Of a stretch of DNA of 64,000 bases, positions 17,086-26,989 are shown piece by piece (the stretch's first letter is position 1; each line of letters begins with the position of its first letter). The stretch comes from Halomonas chromatireducens (lineage in GTDB: Bacteria > Pseudomonadota > Gammaproteobacteria > Pseudomonadales > Halomonadaceae). The stretch is taken from positions 1,100,038-1,164,037 of the forward strand of contig NZ_CP014226.1 in NCBI RefSeq assembly GCF_001545155.1. The letters run 5' to 3'. The notes below the pieces were generated by a model. That model worked only from the letters and a program-made list of their open reading frames with translations, had not been told where the DNA came from and ran no database searches. The position numbers and the translations under genes are program-made.

Positions 17086-17508
17086 CTATTTTTTGACCAC
17101 CGGCAAACCGTCGGCCTGCCACTGCATCATGCCACCCTTGAGCTTGAGTACCCGGGGGAGGCCTGCCTTGGTCAGCTTGGCAACCGTGATGCCCGCTGAC
17201 TGGCCGTTCTTGCAGACGACGATGATCGGCTTGTCCTTGGCTTTTTCCAGCTCCCGCATGTTGTCGTCGATACGACTCTGGGGGATGTTGCGCGCACCGG
17301 CAATGTGCCCGGCCTTGAAATCCCCGGCTTCGCGGGTATCAACGACCACGGCATCCTCGCGGTTGATCAGCTGAGTTGCCTGACCGGAAGTCACACCACT
17401 GGCGGCACTGTTGCGGACCTCGTAGGCGATCCAGGCAGTCAGCACCAACAGGAAGGCACCCACCAGGAGCGGGTGATTCTGCACGAATTCGAACAGCTGA
17501 TCGATCAT
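17086..17508 (-). CDS. membrane-anchored rhodanese-domain protein (YibN-like)
   Basis: A 140-residue protein: an N-terminal membrane anchor (about residues 10-28, HPLLVGAFLLVLTAWIAY) followed by a single rhodanese domain with active-site Cys in IIVVCKNGQSAG. This is the layout of YibN, usually next to secB. The ATG at 17508 (MIDQLFEFVQ) is chosen because the anchor follows directly; the frame is open to 17571. It may transfer sulfur, but its substrate is unknown. Divergent from gpmI. Confidence 0.88.
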   Translation of the reverse strand: MIDQLFEFVQNHPLLVGAFLLVLTAWIAYEVRNSAASGVTSGQATQLINREDAVVVDTREAGDFKAGHIAGARNIPQSRIDDNMRELEKAKDKPIIVVCKNGQSAGITVAKLTKAGLPRVLKLKGGMMQWQADGLPVVKK

Positions 17509-17610
17509 GGGTCCGGAACACTCTTCTCGATACACGTTTAGGGCAATCTGGAGGCGGACAGTATACACCAAGCCATGGCCCCTGGCGGCATGCCCAGCGC
17601 TTTACCTGAT

Positions 17611-17640
17611 ATGACGCTCGACCATGCCGTGCGTTATGAT
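17611..17640 (+). promoter_or_regulatory. candidate sigma-70 promoter of gpmI
   Basis: ATGACG at 17611-17616 and TATGAT at 17635-17640 are separated by 18 bp. The expected transcription start near 17647 leaves an 86-nt leader before gpmI. The -35 element is a partial match, so this is tentative. Confidence 0.4.
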
Positions 17641-17732
17641 GCCGCAAGCCGAATCAAGTCGCGACCCCCGTCGTTCCCGACGGTCGAGGAGGCCGTGGGT
17701 CGCGCCAATACCAAACGAGGCCATATACCCCG

Positions 17733-19307
17733 ATGACGACTCCGAACGCTGCCACCCCTCGTCCTGTCGCCCTGATCATTCTCGATGGCTATGGCCATAA
17801 CCCGGACACTGCCGATAATGCCGTGGCCGCCGCTAACAAGCCGGTCATGGATCGGCTGTGGCGGGAACGGCCCCATACCCTGATCCACACCGATGGTCGC
17901 CATGTGGGGCTACCCGAGGGCCAGATGGGCAACTCCGAGGTCGGCCACATGAACCTGGGTGCGGGGCGCGTCGTCTACCAGGAACTCACCCGCATCACCA
18001 AGGCGGTGGAGGACGGCGACCTGGACGGCAACGCCTCCCTCACCGATGCCATCGATGCCGCAGTGGCACAGGGCAGGGCCGTGCATCTGCTGGGCCTGCT
18101 CTCTCCGGGTGGGGTGCATAGCCATGAGGATCATATCCTGGCCATGGCCGAACTGGCCGCTCGACGCGGGGCCAGGCGTATCTACGTGCACGGTTTTCTC
18201 GACGGCCGGGATACGCCGCCCAGGAGCGCACAGGCCTCGATCGAACGCACCAATGCGAAGCTGGCCGAACTGGTCGGCGCCGACAATGGCGGCGTCGCCT
18301 CGCTCATCGGCCGTTACTTCGCCATGGACCGCGACAACCGCTGGGATCGTGTCGAAAAGGCTTACCGCCTGCTCACAGAAGGCCGCGGCGAGTACGAGGC
18401 GGCCAGTGCCGAAGAAGGGCTGCGCGCCGCCTATGAGCGTGGCGAGAACGACGAATTCGTCAGCGCCACCGTTATCCGCACCAACGGCGAGCCCGCCAGC
18501 ATCGTCGACGGCGATGCCGCCATCTTCATGAACTTCCGCGCCGACCGCGCCCGCGAGCTGACCCGGGCATTCGTCGAGGATGACTTCAGCGGCTTCGAGC
18601 GCCGGGCTCGCCCTACCCTGGCAGGCGGCAGCCTGGTTACCCTGACCCAGTATGCTGCCGACATTCCCGCTCCGGCCGCCTTTCCTCCGGCGACACTGCA
18701 CAACACCCTTGGTGAAGTCATGGAGCAGCGCGGCCTGACCCAGCTGCGCATTGCCGAGACCGAGAAATACGCCCACGTCACCTTCTTCTTTTCCGGTGGT
18801 CGCGAGGAGGCGTATCGCGGCGAGACCCGGGTGCTGGTGCCCTCCCCGCAGGAGGTGAAAACCTACGACGAGAAGCCCGAGATGAGCGCCGAAGAGGTCA
18901 CCGACCGTTTGGTGGAGGCCATCGACTCCGGCGAGTACGACCTGATCGTCTGCAACTACGCCAACGGCGACATGGTCGGCCACACCGGCAAGTTCGATGC
19001 CGCGGTCAAGGCCATCGAAGCGGTGGACGCCTGTGTCGGTCGCGTGGTGGAAGCCATCGAACGCGTAGGCGGCGCCTGCCTGGTCACCGCCGACCACGGC
19101 AACGCGGAGCAGATGGTGAATCCGGAAACCGGCGTGGCGCAGACCGCCCACACCACCTTCGACGTGCCCATGATCTATGTCGGCCCCCAGCCGTTACGCC
19201 TGCTCGATGATGGCTGTCTCTGCGACATCGCCCCGACCCTGCTCACGCTGATGAACCAGTCCATCCCCGAGGAGATGACCGGCCGGGTATTGATCGAGCC
19301 GGCATGA
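17733..19307 (+). CDS. gpmI: 2,3-bisphosphoglycerate-independent phosphoglycerate mutase
   Basis: A 524-residue cytosolic glycolytic enzyme converting 3- and 2-phosphoglycerate, of the Mn-dependent alkaline-phosphatase superfamily. Visible motifs are [13 protein letters not shown] at the N terminus, [17 protein letters not shown] with the phosphoserine nucleophile, [20 protein letters not shown] and the C-terminal metal site [11 protein letters not shown]. Length is normal for the family. It heads the gpmI-envC-ctpA cluster, 19 bp from envC, a conserved order in gammaproteobacteria. Confidence 0.96.
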   Translation: MTTPNAATPRPVALIILDGYGHNPDTADNAVAAANKPVMDRLWRERPHTLIHTDGRHVGLPEGQMGNSEVGHMNLGAGRVVYQELTRITKAVEDGDLDGNASLTDAIDAAVAQGRAVHLLGLLSPGGVHSHEDHILAMAELAARRGARRIYVHGFLDGRDTPPRSAQASIERTNAKLAELVGADNGGVASLIGRYFAMDRDNRWDRVEKAYRLLTEGRGEYEAASAEEGLRAAYERGENDEFVSATVIRTNGEPASIVDGDAAIFMNFRADRARELTRAFVEDDFSGFERRARPTLAGGSLVTLTQYAADIPAPAAFPPATLHNTLGEVMEQRGLTQLRIAETEKYAHVTFFFSGGREEAYRGETRVLVPSPQEVKTYDEKPEMSAEEVTDRLVEAIDSGEYDLIVCNYANGDMVGHTGKFDAAVKAIEAVDACVGRVVEAIERVGGACLVTADHGNAEQMVNPETGVAQTAHTTFDVPMIYVGPQPLRLLDDGCLCDIAPTLLTLMNQSIPEEMTGRVLIEPA

Positions 19308-19326
19308 TGAGTCAGGCCTGGAAACC

Positions 19327-20493
19327 ATGAGCCGAAAACGCCTCCGCCCGACCCGGCGGCTCCTGCTGCTGAGCCTTGCCGTCGCGCTGGCGATGGGCCC
19401 GGCTGCGACACAGGCCGCCCAGCCGAGCGAGCGTGAAGCCCGTGAACGCCTGGATGCCATCGGCAGCGAGATCCAGGCGGTCAGCCGGCGGCTCGGCGCG
19501 ACCCGGGAGGCACAGGACGAGGCAACCCAGGAGCTGCGCCAGGTGGAGACGGCGCTGGCCGAAACCCACGGGCGCATGGACGCGATCCAGGCCGACCGCC
19601 AGGGCCTGAGCCGGGAGATCGCCGCGCTGGAGGCGGCCCGCGAAACGCTCGAGGAGGAGCGCGCCGAGCAGAGCGAGGCCCTGCAGGTCCAGCTCGATGC
19701 GCTGTATCGGCTGGGCCTAACCCCCCAGTTGAAGCTGCTGCTCAATCAGGATGATCCGGCACGGCTCGATCGCTTGCAGACCTACCTCAACCACCTGGCG
19801 CGCGCCCGCAATGCCCGCCTCGACGAGATCGCCAGCCTCGACGCCCAACTGGCCGAGAACCGCCGCGAGCAGCACGAACGCGGTCAACGGCTCGACGCCC
19901 TGGCGGACGAGCTGGCCTCGCGTAGCGCCGAGCTTTCGCGCCGCATGGGAGAGCGGGAGCGGCTGGTGTCGGACCTGCAGGATCGTTACAGCGATGAGCA
20001 GACACGTCTGTCGGCCCTCGACCGGGACCGGACCGAAGCCGAGCGAGTGCTGGAGCAGGTGCGCCAGGAGATGGCCCGGCTGCAGCGCCCTCCTCCCTCC
20101 ACCGCCATCGAGCAGACCCAGGGCGAACTGCCCTGGCCGGTCCAGGGCAGCGTCACCTCGAGCTTCCGCCGTGGCGACGGGGTACACCACAACGGCATGC
20201 TGATCCAGGCTCGCGAAGGCACGCCGGTCAAGGCCGTCCATGCCGGCCGGGTCGTCTTCGCCGACTGGATGCGTGGTTTCGGTAACCTGTTGATACTCGA
20301 CCACGGCGATCAGGTCATGACGCTGCACGCACACCTTCAACAATTCAATGCCGAGGTAGGCCAGGCCGTCTCCAAGGGCGATACGATCGGCACGGTGGGC
20401 ACAAGCGGTGGGCACGAGTCTTCGGCGCTGTACTTCGAGGTCCGTCGTAACGGCGACCCCATTGATCCCCAGGCCTGGATTGCCAGACGATGA
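19327..20493 (+). CDS. envC: EnvC-like murein hydrolase activator
   Basis: A 388-residue exported protein: signal peptide (residues 1 to about 29, ending ATQAA), a long charged coiled coil (about 30-255), and a C-terminal LytM/M23 domain (about 275-388). In EnvC the LytM domain is inactive and switches on the septal amidases AmiA/AmiB during division. The M23 zinc-ligand pattern is incomplete here (HHNGMLIQA instead of the usual H...D site), in line with an activator. It lies between gpmI and ctpA, the standard place. Confidence 0.92.
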   Translation: MSRKRLRPTRRLLLLSLAVALAMGPAATQAAQPSEREARERLDAIGSEIQAVSRRLGATREAQDEATQELRQVETALAETHGRMDAIQADRQGLSREIAALEAARETLEEERAEQSEALQVQLDALYRLGLTPQLKLLLNQDDPARLDRLQTYLNHLARARNARLDEIASLDAQLAENRREQHERGQRLDALADELASRSAELSRRMGERERLVSDLQDRYSDEQTRLSALDRDRTEAERVLEQVRQEMARLQRPPPSTAIEQTQGELPWPVQGSVTSSFRRGDGVHHNGMLIQAREGTPVKAVHAGRVVFADWMRGFGNLLILDHGDQVMTLHAHLQQFNAEVGQAVSKGDTIGTVGTSGGHESSALYFEVRRNGDPIDPQAWIARR

Positions 20494-20564
20494 GATACGC
20501 TATTTCACAAGCCCCGGAGCAAGGGCTATGCTGGTCAGCCTCGTCTCGATACCGCGGAGTTCGC

Positions 20565-21857
20565 ATGTTTTTACGTTCTGTCGGCTTACTGACCGCCTCC
20601 CGGCGCCTGATGGCGGCGCTGCTGCTGGCACTGCCGCTTGCCGCCCTACCGATGACCGTCAAGGCCACTGCACCGGCCGATGAGCTGCCGCTCGAGGAGA
20701 TCCAGACCTTTGCCGAAGTCTTCGAGCGGATCAAGCGGGCCTATGTCGAAGAGGTCGATGATCGCACGCTGTTACGTAACGCCATGCGCGGCATGCTCAG
20801 TGAACTCGACCCCCACTCCGCCTACCTGGACCGTGATGAGTTCCAGAGCCTGCGGGAAACCACCGAAGGGCAGTTCGGCGGCATCGGCATCGAGGTGGGC
20901 CTGGAAAACGGCCGGCTGACGATCATCACCCCCATTGATGATACCCCCGCTTCCCGTGCCGGCCTGCAGGCCCGGGACACCATCCTGAACATCGACGACA
21001 CCTCCACCGAACGCCTGTCGCTGCAGGAAGCCGTCTCGTTGATGCGCGGTGCGCCGGGCAGCGAGATCACCGTTACCATCCTGCGCAGCGGGGAAGAGAG
21101 CGCCTTCGATGTGACCCTGACCCGCGAGATCATTCGTACCGAAAGCGTGCGCAGCGAACTGCTGGAGACGGGCTACGGCTACCTGCGGGTCAGCCAGTTC
21201 CAGAACCGCACTGGCGAGCAGGTCAACAGCGCCATTCGCCGAATGGAGCGTGACGGCCCGCTGGACGGCCTGATACTCGACCTGCGCAACAATCCCGGGG
21301 GCGTTCTCCAGGCCGCCGTGGCCGTGGCCGATGTCTTCCTCGAAGGCGGCCTGATCGTCTACACAGAAGGGCGCCTGCCCGACACCGAGATGAGCTTCTC
21401 CGCCAGTCGCGAGACGGCAGCTCCCGACGTCCCTCTGGTAGTGCTGATCAACGGCGGCAGCGCCTCGGCGGCTGAGATCGTCGCCGGCGCTCTGCAGGAT
21501 CAGCGTCGCGGTGTGATCATGGGCACCGATAGCTTCGGCAAGGGATCGGTGCAGCAGATCATGCCCCTGGGCAACGGTGAAGGCCTCAAGCTGACCACCG
21601 CGCTCTACTACACACCCAACGGACGCTCGATCCAGGCGCTCGGCATCGAGCCGGACGTGGAGGTGGTTCGCGGCCGGGTGGAAGTGACCGAAACGGGCCG
21701 CCAGCTGCGCGAAGCCGACCTCGAGGGCCATCTTCGCTCACGCGACGACCCCCGCGATCGCCAGGCAATGACGGAGCGACTGCGCGAGGACTACCAGCTG
21801 GGCGAGGCACTCAACCTGCTCAAGGCGCTGAACGTGCTCGACCGGCGCGACAGGTAG
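20565..21857 (+). CDS. ctpA: carboxyl-terminal processing protease (S41 family)
   Basis: A 430-residue periplasmic serine protease. The ATG at 20565 (MFLRSVGLLTASRR) follows CGGAG and starts a good signal peptide (about 1-35); the frame is open from 20490. A PDZ domain (about 90-175, FGGIGIEVGLENGRLTI) is followed by the S41 core with the catalytic Ser in GGSASAAEIVAGAL and Lys in SFGKGSVQQI. Such enzymes clip C termini and often control murein hydrolases, which fits its place behind envC. Confidence 0.93.
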   Translation: MFLRSVGLLTASRRLMAALLLALPLAALPMTVKATAPADELPLEEIQTFAEVFERIKRAYVEEVDDRTLLRNAMRGMLSELDPHSAYLDRDEFQSLRETTEGQFGGIGIEVGLENGRLTIITPIDDTPASRAGLQARDTILNIDDTSTERLSLQEAVSLMRGAPGSEITVTILRSGEESAFDVTLTREIIRTESVRSELLETGYGYLRVSQFQNRTGEQVNSAIRRMERDGPLDGLILDLRNNPGGVLQAAVAVADVFLEGGLIVYTEGRLPDTEMSFSASRETAAPDVPLVVLINGGSASAAEIVAGALQDQRRGVIMGTDSFGKGSVQQIMPLGNGEGLKLTTALYYTPNGRSIQALGIEPDVEVVRGRVEVTETGRQLREADLEGHLRSRDDPRDRQAMTERLREDYQLGEALNLLKALNVLDRRDR

Positions 21858-21868
21858 CCGCTAGGCGT

Positions 21869-21917
21869 CTGTCGGATTTGACCGGCTCTCGCCGTAGATC
21901 AGCGTTAAGTCCGACAG
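21869..21917. repeat. inverted repeat between ctpA and ubiI (terminator or REP-like element)
   Basis: CTGTCGGATTT at 21869-21879 and AAGTCCGACAG at 21907-21917 can pair over 11 bp with one G-U, around a 27-nt loop that itself contains CGGCTCTCGCCG. It lies between two convergent genes. No U-run follows, so a bidirectional structural terminator or a dispersed REP-type element are both possible. Confidence 0.55.
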
Positions 21918-21921
21918 GCTC

Positions 21922-23169
21922 CTAACGGCAGGCGGCGGGCAGGCGCCCGCGGTGACCAGTCGCCTGGCGCATCAACAGCCGCTTGACCGGCACCAGGCGA
22001 TCGACGCCCGAAAGGCCGAGGTTGCGTGCCAGGGTCAGGGCCGGATGGCGGCTGCCGAAAAGCAGGCGAAAGCCATCCATCAGCGCCAGCATGGTTGCAT
22101 TGTCGCCGCGCCGCCGCCGCGTATAGCGGGCCAGCACACTCTCGTGCCCGATCGACATTCCACGTCGCCGCGCCGTGAGCACCTCTTCGGCCAGCACCGC
22201 CACGTCCATCAGCCCCAGATTGACCCCCTGGCCGGCCAGGGGATGGATGCTGTGGGCGGCATCGCCCACCAGCACCAGACCCGGCTGCCCATAGGTCTTT
22301 GCATGGCGCTGGGTCAGCGGTACGGCAAGAGCCCGATCCACGACCTCTACCCCGCCCAGGCGCGACTCGAAGGCCGCGGCCAGGGCATGGCCCAGCGCAT
22401 CCGGCGTCAGCTCGACCAGCCTTGCGGCCTCCGGCGGCGACGTCGACCAGACGATGGAGCAGTAGCGGTCGTCACCATCGACGGTCAGGGGCAGGAAGGC
22501 GAGCGGGCCGGTCGGCAGGAAGACCTGCCGTGCCACACTGCCATGGGCACGCTCCGTGCGTACGGTGGTCACCACGGCCATGTGCCCGGTGTCATGGGCG
22601 CTGACCTCGATCCCGGCCAGGGTCCTCAATGGCGACTGGGCCCCGTCGGCGGCCACCACCAGCGGCGCCGAGAGGCGCTGGCCATCCTCCAGCAGCACCT
22701 CACGCCCCGTCGATGTCGTTTCCAGCCCGGAGACCCGGGCGCCTAACCGAACCGCTACGGTCGACAGCTCGATCAGGCGGGCCTCCAGCGACGCCAGGAT
22801 CACATCATTTTCGACGATATGCCCCAGCTCCGGCACGCCGGCCTGCTCGGCGGTGAAGGCGACTTCACCGCTGCCTTCACTGTCCCACACCTGCATATGG
22901 TGGTACGGGGTCACCCGCCGCGTCTGCATCCAGGTCCAGACACCCAGGCCCTGCAGCAGGCGCTGCGACACCGGCGTCAGCGCGCTGACCCGCATCGCCG
23001 GCCGGCCGCGCCCCACCGCCTCGGCGGCCAGCGGTTCGGCTCGGGCATCAAGCAGCGCCACCGATACCCCGGCCTGGCCCAGCAGGGCCGCCAGGGTCGC
23101 GCCCACCATGCCAGCGCCAACGATGATGACCTCGAAGTGCGTGCGCGCTTCTCCATCCGCTTGCGTCAT
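21922..23169 (-). CDS. ubiI: FAD-dependent ubiquinone hydroxylase, UbiI/VisC-like
   Basis: A 415-residue flavoprotein monooxygenase. Motifs: N-terminal FAD-binding VIIVGAGMVGATLAALLGQAG, the middle LVVAADGAQSPLR, and the C-terminal LVGDAAHSIHPLAGQGVNLGLMD. UbiI adds the C5 hydroxyl group in ubiquinone synthesis. The ATG at 23169 has AAGGGAG in place and is preferred to the start at 23190. It follows ubiH, as visC follows ubiH in the classic ygfB-pepP-ubiH-visC block; position and the GDAAHSI motif separate it from UbiH. Confidence 0.88.
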   Translation of the reverse strand: MTQADGEARTHFEVIIVGAGMVGATLAALLGQAGVSVALLDARAEPLAAEAVGRGRPAMRVSALTPVSQRLLQGLGVWTWMQTRRVTPYHHMQVWDSEGSGEVAFTAEQAGVPELGHIVENDVILASLEARLIELSTVAVRLGARVSGLETTSTGREVLLEDGQRLSAPLVVAADGAQSPLRTLAGIEVSAHDTGHMAVVTTVRTERAHGSVARQVFLPTGPLAFLPLTVDGDDRYCSIVWSTSPPEAARLVELTPDALGHALAAAFESRLGGVEVVDRALAVPLTQRHAKTYGQPGLVLVGDAAHSIHPLAGQGVNLGLMDVAVLAEEVLTARRRGMSIGHESVLARYTRRRRGDNATMLALMDGFRLLFGSRHPALTLARNLGLSGVDRLVPVKRLLMRQATGHRGRLPAACR

Positions 23170-23214
23170 CTCACACTCCCTTCTTGTCATGCTTGCTTCC
23201 GACTGCGGTAACCA

Positions 23215-24444
23215 TCAACGCTCCAGTCCCATGGCGCGGCGGGCCAGCCCCCGCCGTAGCGGGCCGACCAGATTGAGTCCCACCAGCCCTGCCGCCCGCA
23301 GATGTGACAACGGAGTATTGTCGATGCCGAACAGCCGCACCAGGCCATCGCTGAAGCGAACGACATTGTGCCGGTCGACGATGCGCCGAGCCTCGAAGTC
23401 GCGCAGGGTGAGCATGCCACCCACCGCTTCCCCATTGTCCAGTGCCAGCTCCAGGGCGGCCACCAGGTCCGTCACGCCTCGCAGCGCCAGGTTGAACCCC
23501 TGGCCCGCAACAGGGTGCAAGGAATGGGCGGCATTCCCCAGCACCGCCAGCCCAGGCCGGATCGCTTCACGTGCGGTAACCAGCGAAAGCGGATAGGCGT
23601 GACGACTGCCGACCCTCCGGAAGCGACCGGCACGATCGCCGAAGGCCCGTTGCAGCTCGGCCAGGAAGTCACCTTCCCCCAGCGCCAGCCGCGGCCCTTC
23701 ACGTCCCGCCTCATGGGTCCAGATCAGCGCCATCTGCTGTCCCGGCAGCGGCAGCAGGGCAATGGGACCCTCCCGGGTGAAACGCTCGTAGGCCGTACCG
23801 CCATGGGGCTGGCTCATCTCGACGTTGGCGATCAACGCCACCTGATCGTAGGGAACCTCGTCGCTGCCGATCCCCATTCGCTCCTTGAGACCGGAGCGTC
23901 CTCCATCGGCCAGCACCGTGAGCCCCGCCACAAGCTCGCTGTCGTCAGACAGGGTGAGACGGTAGCCCTCCGATTCGGGCTCGATGCGCTCCACGCTGGC
24001 AGGGCAGTGCCAGGCCAGGGGAAGCTCGGCCAGGCGATGGTGAAGCACCCGCCCCATCCAGGCGTTGGGAACCACATAGCCCAGAGCCGTCTGGCCAAGC
24101 TCCTCGGCCAGCAGCCGCGTCACGCCCAGCCGCCCCCGCTCACTGACGTGAATACGCGAGATCGAGGCGGCCTGCTCGGCCATCGCCGGCCAGAGCCCCA
24201 TGTCGCGAAAGCGCTGGGCAGACCCCTGGGCGATGGCGCTGGATCGGGCGTCGAAGCTGGGTTGCCAGGGCGCACTCACCGCATCCAGCATCGGCGCCGC
24301 CTCGATCACGGCCACCCGGAGCCCATGTCGCTCGATCAGCGGGGCCAGCGCACAGGCCAGGCTGGCCCCTACCAGGCCACCACCGACGATGGCGATATCC
24401 ACGTTACGTGGCTCATTACGCCGCTGGGCCTCAGCACTGTTCAT
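23215..24444 (-). CDS. ubiH: 2-octaprenyl-6-methoxyphenol hydroxylase UbiH
   Basis: A 409-residue FAD monooxygenase of the UbiH/UbiF/UbiI family, adding the C1 hydroxyl group in aerobic ubiquinone synthesis. FAD motifs: IAIVGGGLVGASLACALAPL, VLADGGRSGLKERMG, and AVLGNAAHSLHPVAGQGFNL (the GNAA form typical of UbiH). The start at 24444 (MNSAEAQRRN) follows CAGGA. It lies between pepP and ubiI on the same strand. Confidence 0.92.
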   Translation of the reverse strand: MNSAEAQRRNEPRNVDIAIVGGGLVGASLACALAPLIERHGLRVAVIEAAPMLDAVSAPWQPSFDARSSAIAQGSAQRFRDMGLWPAMAEQAASISRIHVSERGRLGVTRLLAEELGQTALGYVVPNAWMGRVLHHRLAELPLAWHCPASVERIEPESEGYRLTLSDDSELVAGLTVLADGGRSGLKERMGIGSDEVPYDQVALIANVEMSQPHGGTAYERFTREGPIALLPLPGQQMALIWTHEAGREGPRLALGEGDFLAELQRAFGDRAGRFRRVGSRHAYPLSLVTAREAIRPGLAVLGNAAHSLHPVAGQGFNLALRGVTDLVAALELALDNGEAVGGMLTLRDFEARRIVDRHNVVRFSDGLVRLFGIDNTPLSHLRAAGLVGLNLVGPLRRGLARRAMGLER

Positions 24445-24518
24445 TTTACGCATCCTGCCGCAAGACATGGTTCGTAATGTAAATTACATAATGGCATTCC
24501 ATCCTCCATTCCGGGTGA

Positions 24519-25856
24519 TCACTTCTTCACCATCAAGGCCTCGATTTCGCGCACTCCCTTGGGAACGCCAGCCGTCAGCACCTCATGACCGGAATCGGTC
24601 ACGGCCACATCGTCTTCGATACGGATACCGATACCGCGGAACTCGGCCGGTATATCGTCATCGGCAGGAATATAGAGTCCGGGCTCGACGGTCAGCACCA
24701 TCCCCGGCGCCAGGGGACGAGGCGAGCCGCCCTGGCGATAGGCACCCACATCATGCACGTCGAGCCCCAGCCAGTGGGACGTCGAATGCAGGTAGAAGCG
24801 CTTGAAGCTCGCGTCCTCTATCCGCGCCGACACCTCGCCCTGCAGCAGACCCAGGCGAATCAGGCCCGCCGTGAGGTCATGCACCACACCTTCGTGGATC
24901 TCGATCAGGGTAACCCCTGGCTGGATAGCCACCACGGCACGCTCCTGGGCCTCGAGCACCACCTCGTAGAGGGCGCGCTGGGCCTCGCTGAATCGTCCAC
25001 CAACGGGGAAGGTGCGCGTGATGTCCCCGGCATAGAGGTCCAGCTCGGCGCCGGCGTCGATCAATACCAGTTCGCCATCACGTAACGGTTGGTTGTTCTC
25101 GATGTAGTGCAGCACACAGGCGCTGGCACCGCCACCCACAATGGTGGCATAGGCCGGGCCGCTGGCGCCCTGCCAGCGGAACTCGTGCTCCAGCTCGGCC
25201 TGCAGATGATACTCCGCGAGACCCGGCCGAGACGCACGCATGGCGCGCACATGCCCCCGCGCCGATATTTCCGCCGCATGTCGCATCAGCGCCAGCTCAC
25301 CCTGGCTCTTGATCAGCCTCGCCTCGTGCAGCAGGGGAGCCAGGTCGGCAAAGGCATCGGCCGGCCGCGCACCCTGGCGCGCCCTTGCGGCCAACTGGCC
25401 CCGCACCTCGTCGGCCAGCGCCATGGCTTCAGGGTCCGCCAGCATGAGGTAGAGCGTGGTGCGCCCATCGAGCAGTGCCGCCAGCAGGTCGTCGCGCTCG
25501 GCATTCTCGAAGGCCTGGTCGACCCCGTGCTCGCGTACCGCGCCTTCCGCCCCAAGCCGGATACCGGTCCAGGCCTCCAGCGTCGGGTCACGGTCCTGGC
25601 AGAACAGGACGCTTTCGCCGTCACTGCGCCCCGGCAGCAGCAGCAGCAGCGCGTCGGGTTCGGGAAATCCCGTCAGGTAATGGAAATCGCTGTTCTGGCG
25701 AAACGGGTAGTCGCTATCACGCGAGCGGGTGACGAGGGAGGCCCCCATCAGCAGCACGGCACTGTCGGCGGGCAGCTGCGCCATCAGCGATGCGCGGCGG
25801 GTGCGATACTCGTCGTTGGAGATGGCCGCGGGGCGGGGCAGGGGGTCTGGCAGCAT
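24519..25856 (-). CDS. pepP: Xaa-Pro aminopeptidase
   Basis: A 445-residue M24 metallopeptidase that removes N-terminal residues preceding proline. The dinuclear-metal ligands can be followed: ELVLIDAGAELDLYAGDITRT (two Asp), YLHSTSHWLGLDVHD (His), MVLTVEPGLYIP (Glu) and GIGIRIEDDV (Glu). AGGAG stands 6 bp before the ATG at 25856, so this is preferred to 25871. Second gene of the ygfB-pepP-ubiH-ubiI block. Confidence 0.94.
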   Translation of the reverse strand: MLPDPLPRPAAISNDEYRTRRASLMAQLPADSAVLLMGASLVTRSRDSDYPFRQNSDFHYLTGFPEPDALLLLLPGRSDGESVLFCQDRDPTLEAWTGIRLGAEGAVREHGVDQAFENAERDDLLAALLDGRTTLYLMLADPEAMALADEVRGQLAARARQGARPADAFADLAPLLHEARLIKSQGELALMRHAAEISARGHVRAMRASRPGLAEYHLQAELEHEFRWQGASGPAYATIVGGGASACVLHYIENNQPLRDGELVLIDAGAELDLYAGDITRTFPVGGRFSEAQRALYEVVLEAQERAVVAIQPGVTLIEIHEGVVHDLTAGLIRLGLLQGEVSARIEDASFKRFYLHSTSHWLGLDVHDVGAYRQGGSPRPLAPGMVLTVEPGLYIPADDDIPAEFRGIGIRIEDDVAVTDSGHEVLTAGVPKGVREIEALMVKK

Positions 25857-25900
25857 GTCGGCTCCTGGCATCGGTAGGGAGACTTCTGGGACTCGGGCGG

Positions 25901-26476
25901 TCAGTGCTGGGTGGGCTCACCCGCTTCCACCTGCGGCTGCCCCGGCCGCTGTTCGGTATACAGCAGCATGGCGGCCATGCGGGCGTGTTCGGTCAGCGCG
26001 AAGAGGTCATTCTCGTTCTCGGCGCTGTCATCGATATCGGTATCCATGGCGGCCAGTGCCGTCAGGTCATCGATGGCTTCGCGCAGTGGCGCCGACCAGC
26101 CCTCGCGGGGCTCGGAGCCGGCATCCTCGATCACCTCGAGAAACCCCAGCGTCCATTCACGCAGCCCCTGGGCGCGCTCGGCCAGGGAGTAGAGTTCATC
26201 GGGCAGCAGCGGCTCGTAATTCAGCGAACTGTCCGCCAGCGTCTCCAGGGTGAGTCGCCGCCACTCCAGCAGGGATTCACCGCTTTCACGGTCCCTTGGC
26301 TGCTCTACCCCCAGTCCCAGGCAGACCTCCTCCAGCCAGCCACTGGCGCTCAGCTCGTTCAGGGCCAGCGAGGCGCAGAGCCTGCCGTCGAGAAAAGCGG
26401 GCGACTGCATGCTGCCGTGCAGCAGGAACAGGTCGGCGATGGTGGAAAAATCGGGCCGTTCGTCGATCGATGACAT
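25901..26476 (-). CDS. YgfB/UPF0149 family protein
   Basis: A 191-residue acidic, mostly helical protein of the UPF0149 (YecA/YgfB) family, recognised from LLHGSMQSPAFLDGRLCASLAL, W..G.L.. segments and its place immediately before pepP and divergent from zapA. The start ATG at 26476 has GGAAG before it. Its biochemical role is not established; in Pseudomonas the homologue affects regulation of a beta-lactamase pathway. It lacks the C-terminal SEC-C zinc motif of YecA. Confidence 0.88.
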   Translation of the reverse strand: MSSIDERPDFSTIADLFLLHGSMQSPAFLDGRLCASLALNELSASGWLEEVCLGLGVEQPRDRESGESLLEWRRLTLETLADSSLNYEPLLPDELYSLAERAQGLREWTLGFLEVIEDAGSEPREGWSAPLREAIDDLTALAAMDTDIDDSAENENDLFALTEHARMAAMLLYTEQRPGQPQVEAGEPTQH

Positions 26477-26632
26477 GACAACTTCCGTATGACAGGCTGT
26501 GAAGTGGGGCATCCGGACCATCCCACCGCGCGTTGACCGCCCGTGAGAGCCTCTCTTATAGTGTCCGGATGCCACGTCTTGATTGATAGGATGTTAACGC
26601 ATCGGGCTGACAAGCCGACACCGGAGCCCTCC

Positions 26633-26953
26633 ATGAGCGATGACGCCTCTCGGCCAACCGCCGAGATAACCCTGCTGGGTCGCCACTATGTGTTCGCCTG
26701 CAATCCAGGCGAAGAGCACAAGCTGGACCGTGCCGCGCGCTACCTGGACCGAGCCATGCTTGGCATCCATTCCCAGAATACCCTGTTGGGTAGCGAACGC
26801 GTCGCCCTGATGGCGGCACTCAATATTGCCCACGAGTTGCTGGAAGTGCTGGAAGAGCGTCGCAGCGGCGAACAGGAGCTCAACCGACTCAGCGAGCAAC
26901 TGGAGCGCGCCCTGGCGAATACGTTGCCGCCTGATCGGGTCACCGCCGAATGA
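26633..26953 (+). CDS. zapA: cell division protein ZapA
   Basis: A 106-residue protein that binds and bundles FtsZ at midcell. The N-terminal globular part contains the family's ITLLGRHYVFACNPGEEHKL segment; the rest is a coiled coil (ALMAALNIAHELLEVLEERR...). The ATG at 26633 follows GGAG. Downstream come 6S RNA and fau, the conserved zapA-ssrS-fau order of gammaproteobacteria. Confidence 0.94.
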   Translation: MSDDASRPTAEITLLGRHYVFACNPGEEHKLDRAARYLDRAMLGIHSQNTLLGSERVALMAALNIAHELLEVLEERRSGEQELNRLSEQLERALANTLPPDRVTAE

Positions 26954-26955
26954 CA

Positions 26956-26984
26956 TTGGACGGACTGGCCAGCTCTGATACGAT
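26956..26984 (+). promoter_or_regulatory. sigma-70 promoter of the 6S RNA gene
   Basis: TTGGAC (26956-26961) and TACGAT (26979-26984) are separated by exactly 17 bp, placing transcription start at about 26990, where the 6S RNA 5' strand begins. It starts right after the zapA stop codon. Confidence 0.7.
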
Positions 26985-26989
26985 GAAGG

